A stretch of 64,000 nucleotides of DNA. Source: Sphaerolaimus hirsutus. Its lineage: Eukaryota; Nematoda; Chromadorea; Monhysterida; Sphaerolaimidae. Positions 63,742 through 64,000 of the stretch are shown here, one piece after another. The stretch is from the NCBI GenBank assembly GCA_964036195.1, contig OZ038453.1, positions 22,220,352 to 22,284,351 on the forward strand, read 5' to 3'. The stretch's first letter is position 1; every line of letters starts with the position of its first letter. A program made the translations under genes and the position numbers. The notes under the pieces were generated by a model that was not told the DNA's origin, did not search any database, and saw only the letters and a program-made list of their open reading frames with translations.

Positions 63742-64000
63742 GGAACACACAGTTTTTAGTGTAATTTTGTGACTTGACCCCCGTTATCTCAGGACTGGGG
63801 GACTATTCGAGAAAAACAAAGAATTTGGTTGTAGCCCCGACCCCAAACCCCAACATACTCAAAGGGCATCCAAATCGGCCAATGTACGACAGAATGGGAC
63901 AACACCAAAGACCGGTGACCCCCCCCCCCCCCCCCTCAAATGCCACCCTCGATTTATCCTATGGGTGACGCCTAGTCACAAAATTACACTAAAAACGGTG
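63742..64000. mobile_element. TIR element running to the window edge
   Basis: AGTTTTTAGTGTAATTTTGT at about 63752 is mirrored by ACAAAATTACACTAAAAACG at the window end. Inside is a block resembling the Tc1-like element interior (CTCAGGACTGGGGGACTATT) and a C-run at 63920-63936. Confidence 0.65.

Overview
The window looks like repeat-dense, AT-rich DNA from an animal (metazoan) nuclear genome, probably a marine invertebrate; I cannot name the species. The evidence is GT-AG spliced exons, an APE-type non-LTR retrotransposon, hundreds of bases of MITE-like foldbacks per kilobase, and three assembly gaps of exactly 200 N. Nothing looks bacterial or viral. Almost every longer open frame is a by-product of palindromic or low-complexity repeats.

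Host genes: two tandem copies of one gene lie on the minus strand and are too finely split to appear as long frames. Copy A has a membrane-segment exon at 38663-38993 and a last exon at 32939-33078. Copy B has the matching exons at 60581-60727 and 58489-58640. Acceptors, donors, phase-1 joins, a membrane helix ending in a YIRDA motif and a proline-rich tail with PPEY agree between copies. The layout resembles the C-terminus of LAPTM4/MTP lysosomal four-helix proteins (tentative). They lie in a segmental duplication (about 27.6-39.08 kb against 55.77-60.79 kb). Copy A's membrane exon is broken by a small foldback element.

Mobile DNA, families as used below. A: ends TACCGTATTTCCTCGAAATA, TA target duplication, C/G-run interior (A2 and A3 are variants with other internal words). 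B: CAGAGTTGTTAAAATAC. C: TAGTGATGGAAA with GGCGCC or GGCACC words. D: TAGGGTTCAAACGG. E: TAACGATGGCAAA. F: GGCC..TTCACAC, TAA duplication. G: CACACTAGTTTTCA. J: GGTGCCAGTTCCGCAAAATG. K: GGGCACTCCCAGACCCTGTA. L: CAGGGTTGGTTTTATAAAAA. M: TGAGGCGTCCAATTCTAAAA. N: GGCTATTTACACAGGTCCCG. O: CAGGGCCGTATCCAGG. P: TATACTCCGGTTACTTTACA. Q: foldbacks of several kb with ~200-bp arm units. R and S: further hAT-like types. Fourteen elements have exact 8-bp target duplications, as hAT elements do.

Layout: 0-17 kb nested A, B, E, L and P elements; 16.7-22 kb an A element holding an A3 element holding a 5'-truncated retrotransposon; 22-27 kb word arrays and A palindromes; 27.6-39 kb duplication unit A with a four-deep nest, the broken gene and a 1.85-kb hAT element; 39-43 kb a Q foldback; 43-55 kb C, B, O, A and N elements; 55.8-60.8 kb duplication unit B with the intact exon pair; 60.9-64 kb A2, E, F and G elements.

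The most unusual pattern is that many families keep their ends and scaffold but fill their arms with one short word repeated on both arms, and the word differs between copies of the same family. Several unrelated families show it, so it may reflect a shared process of arm rewriting.
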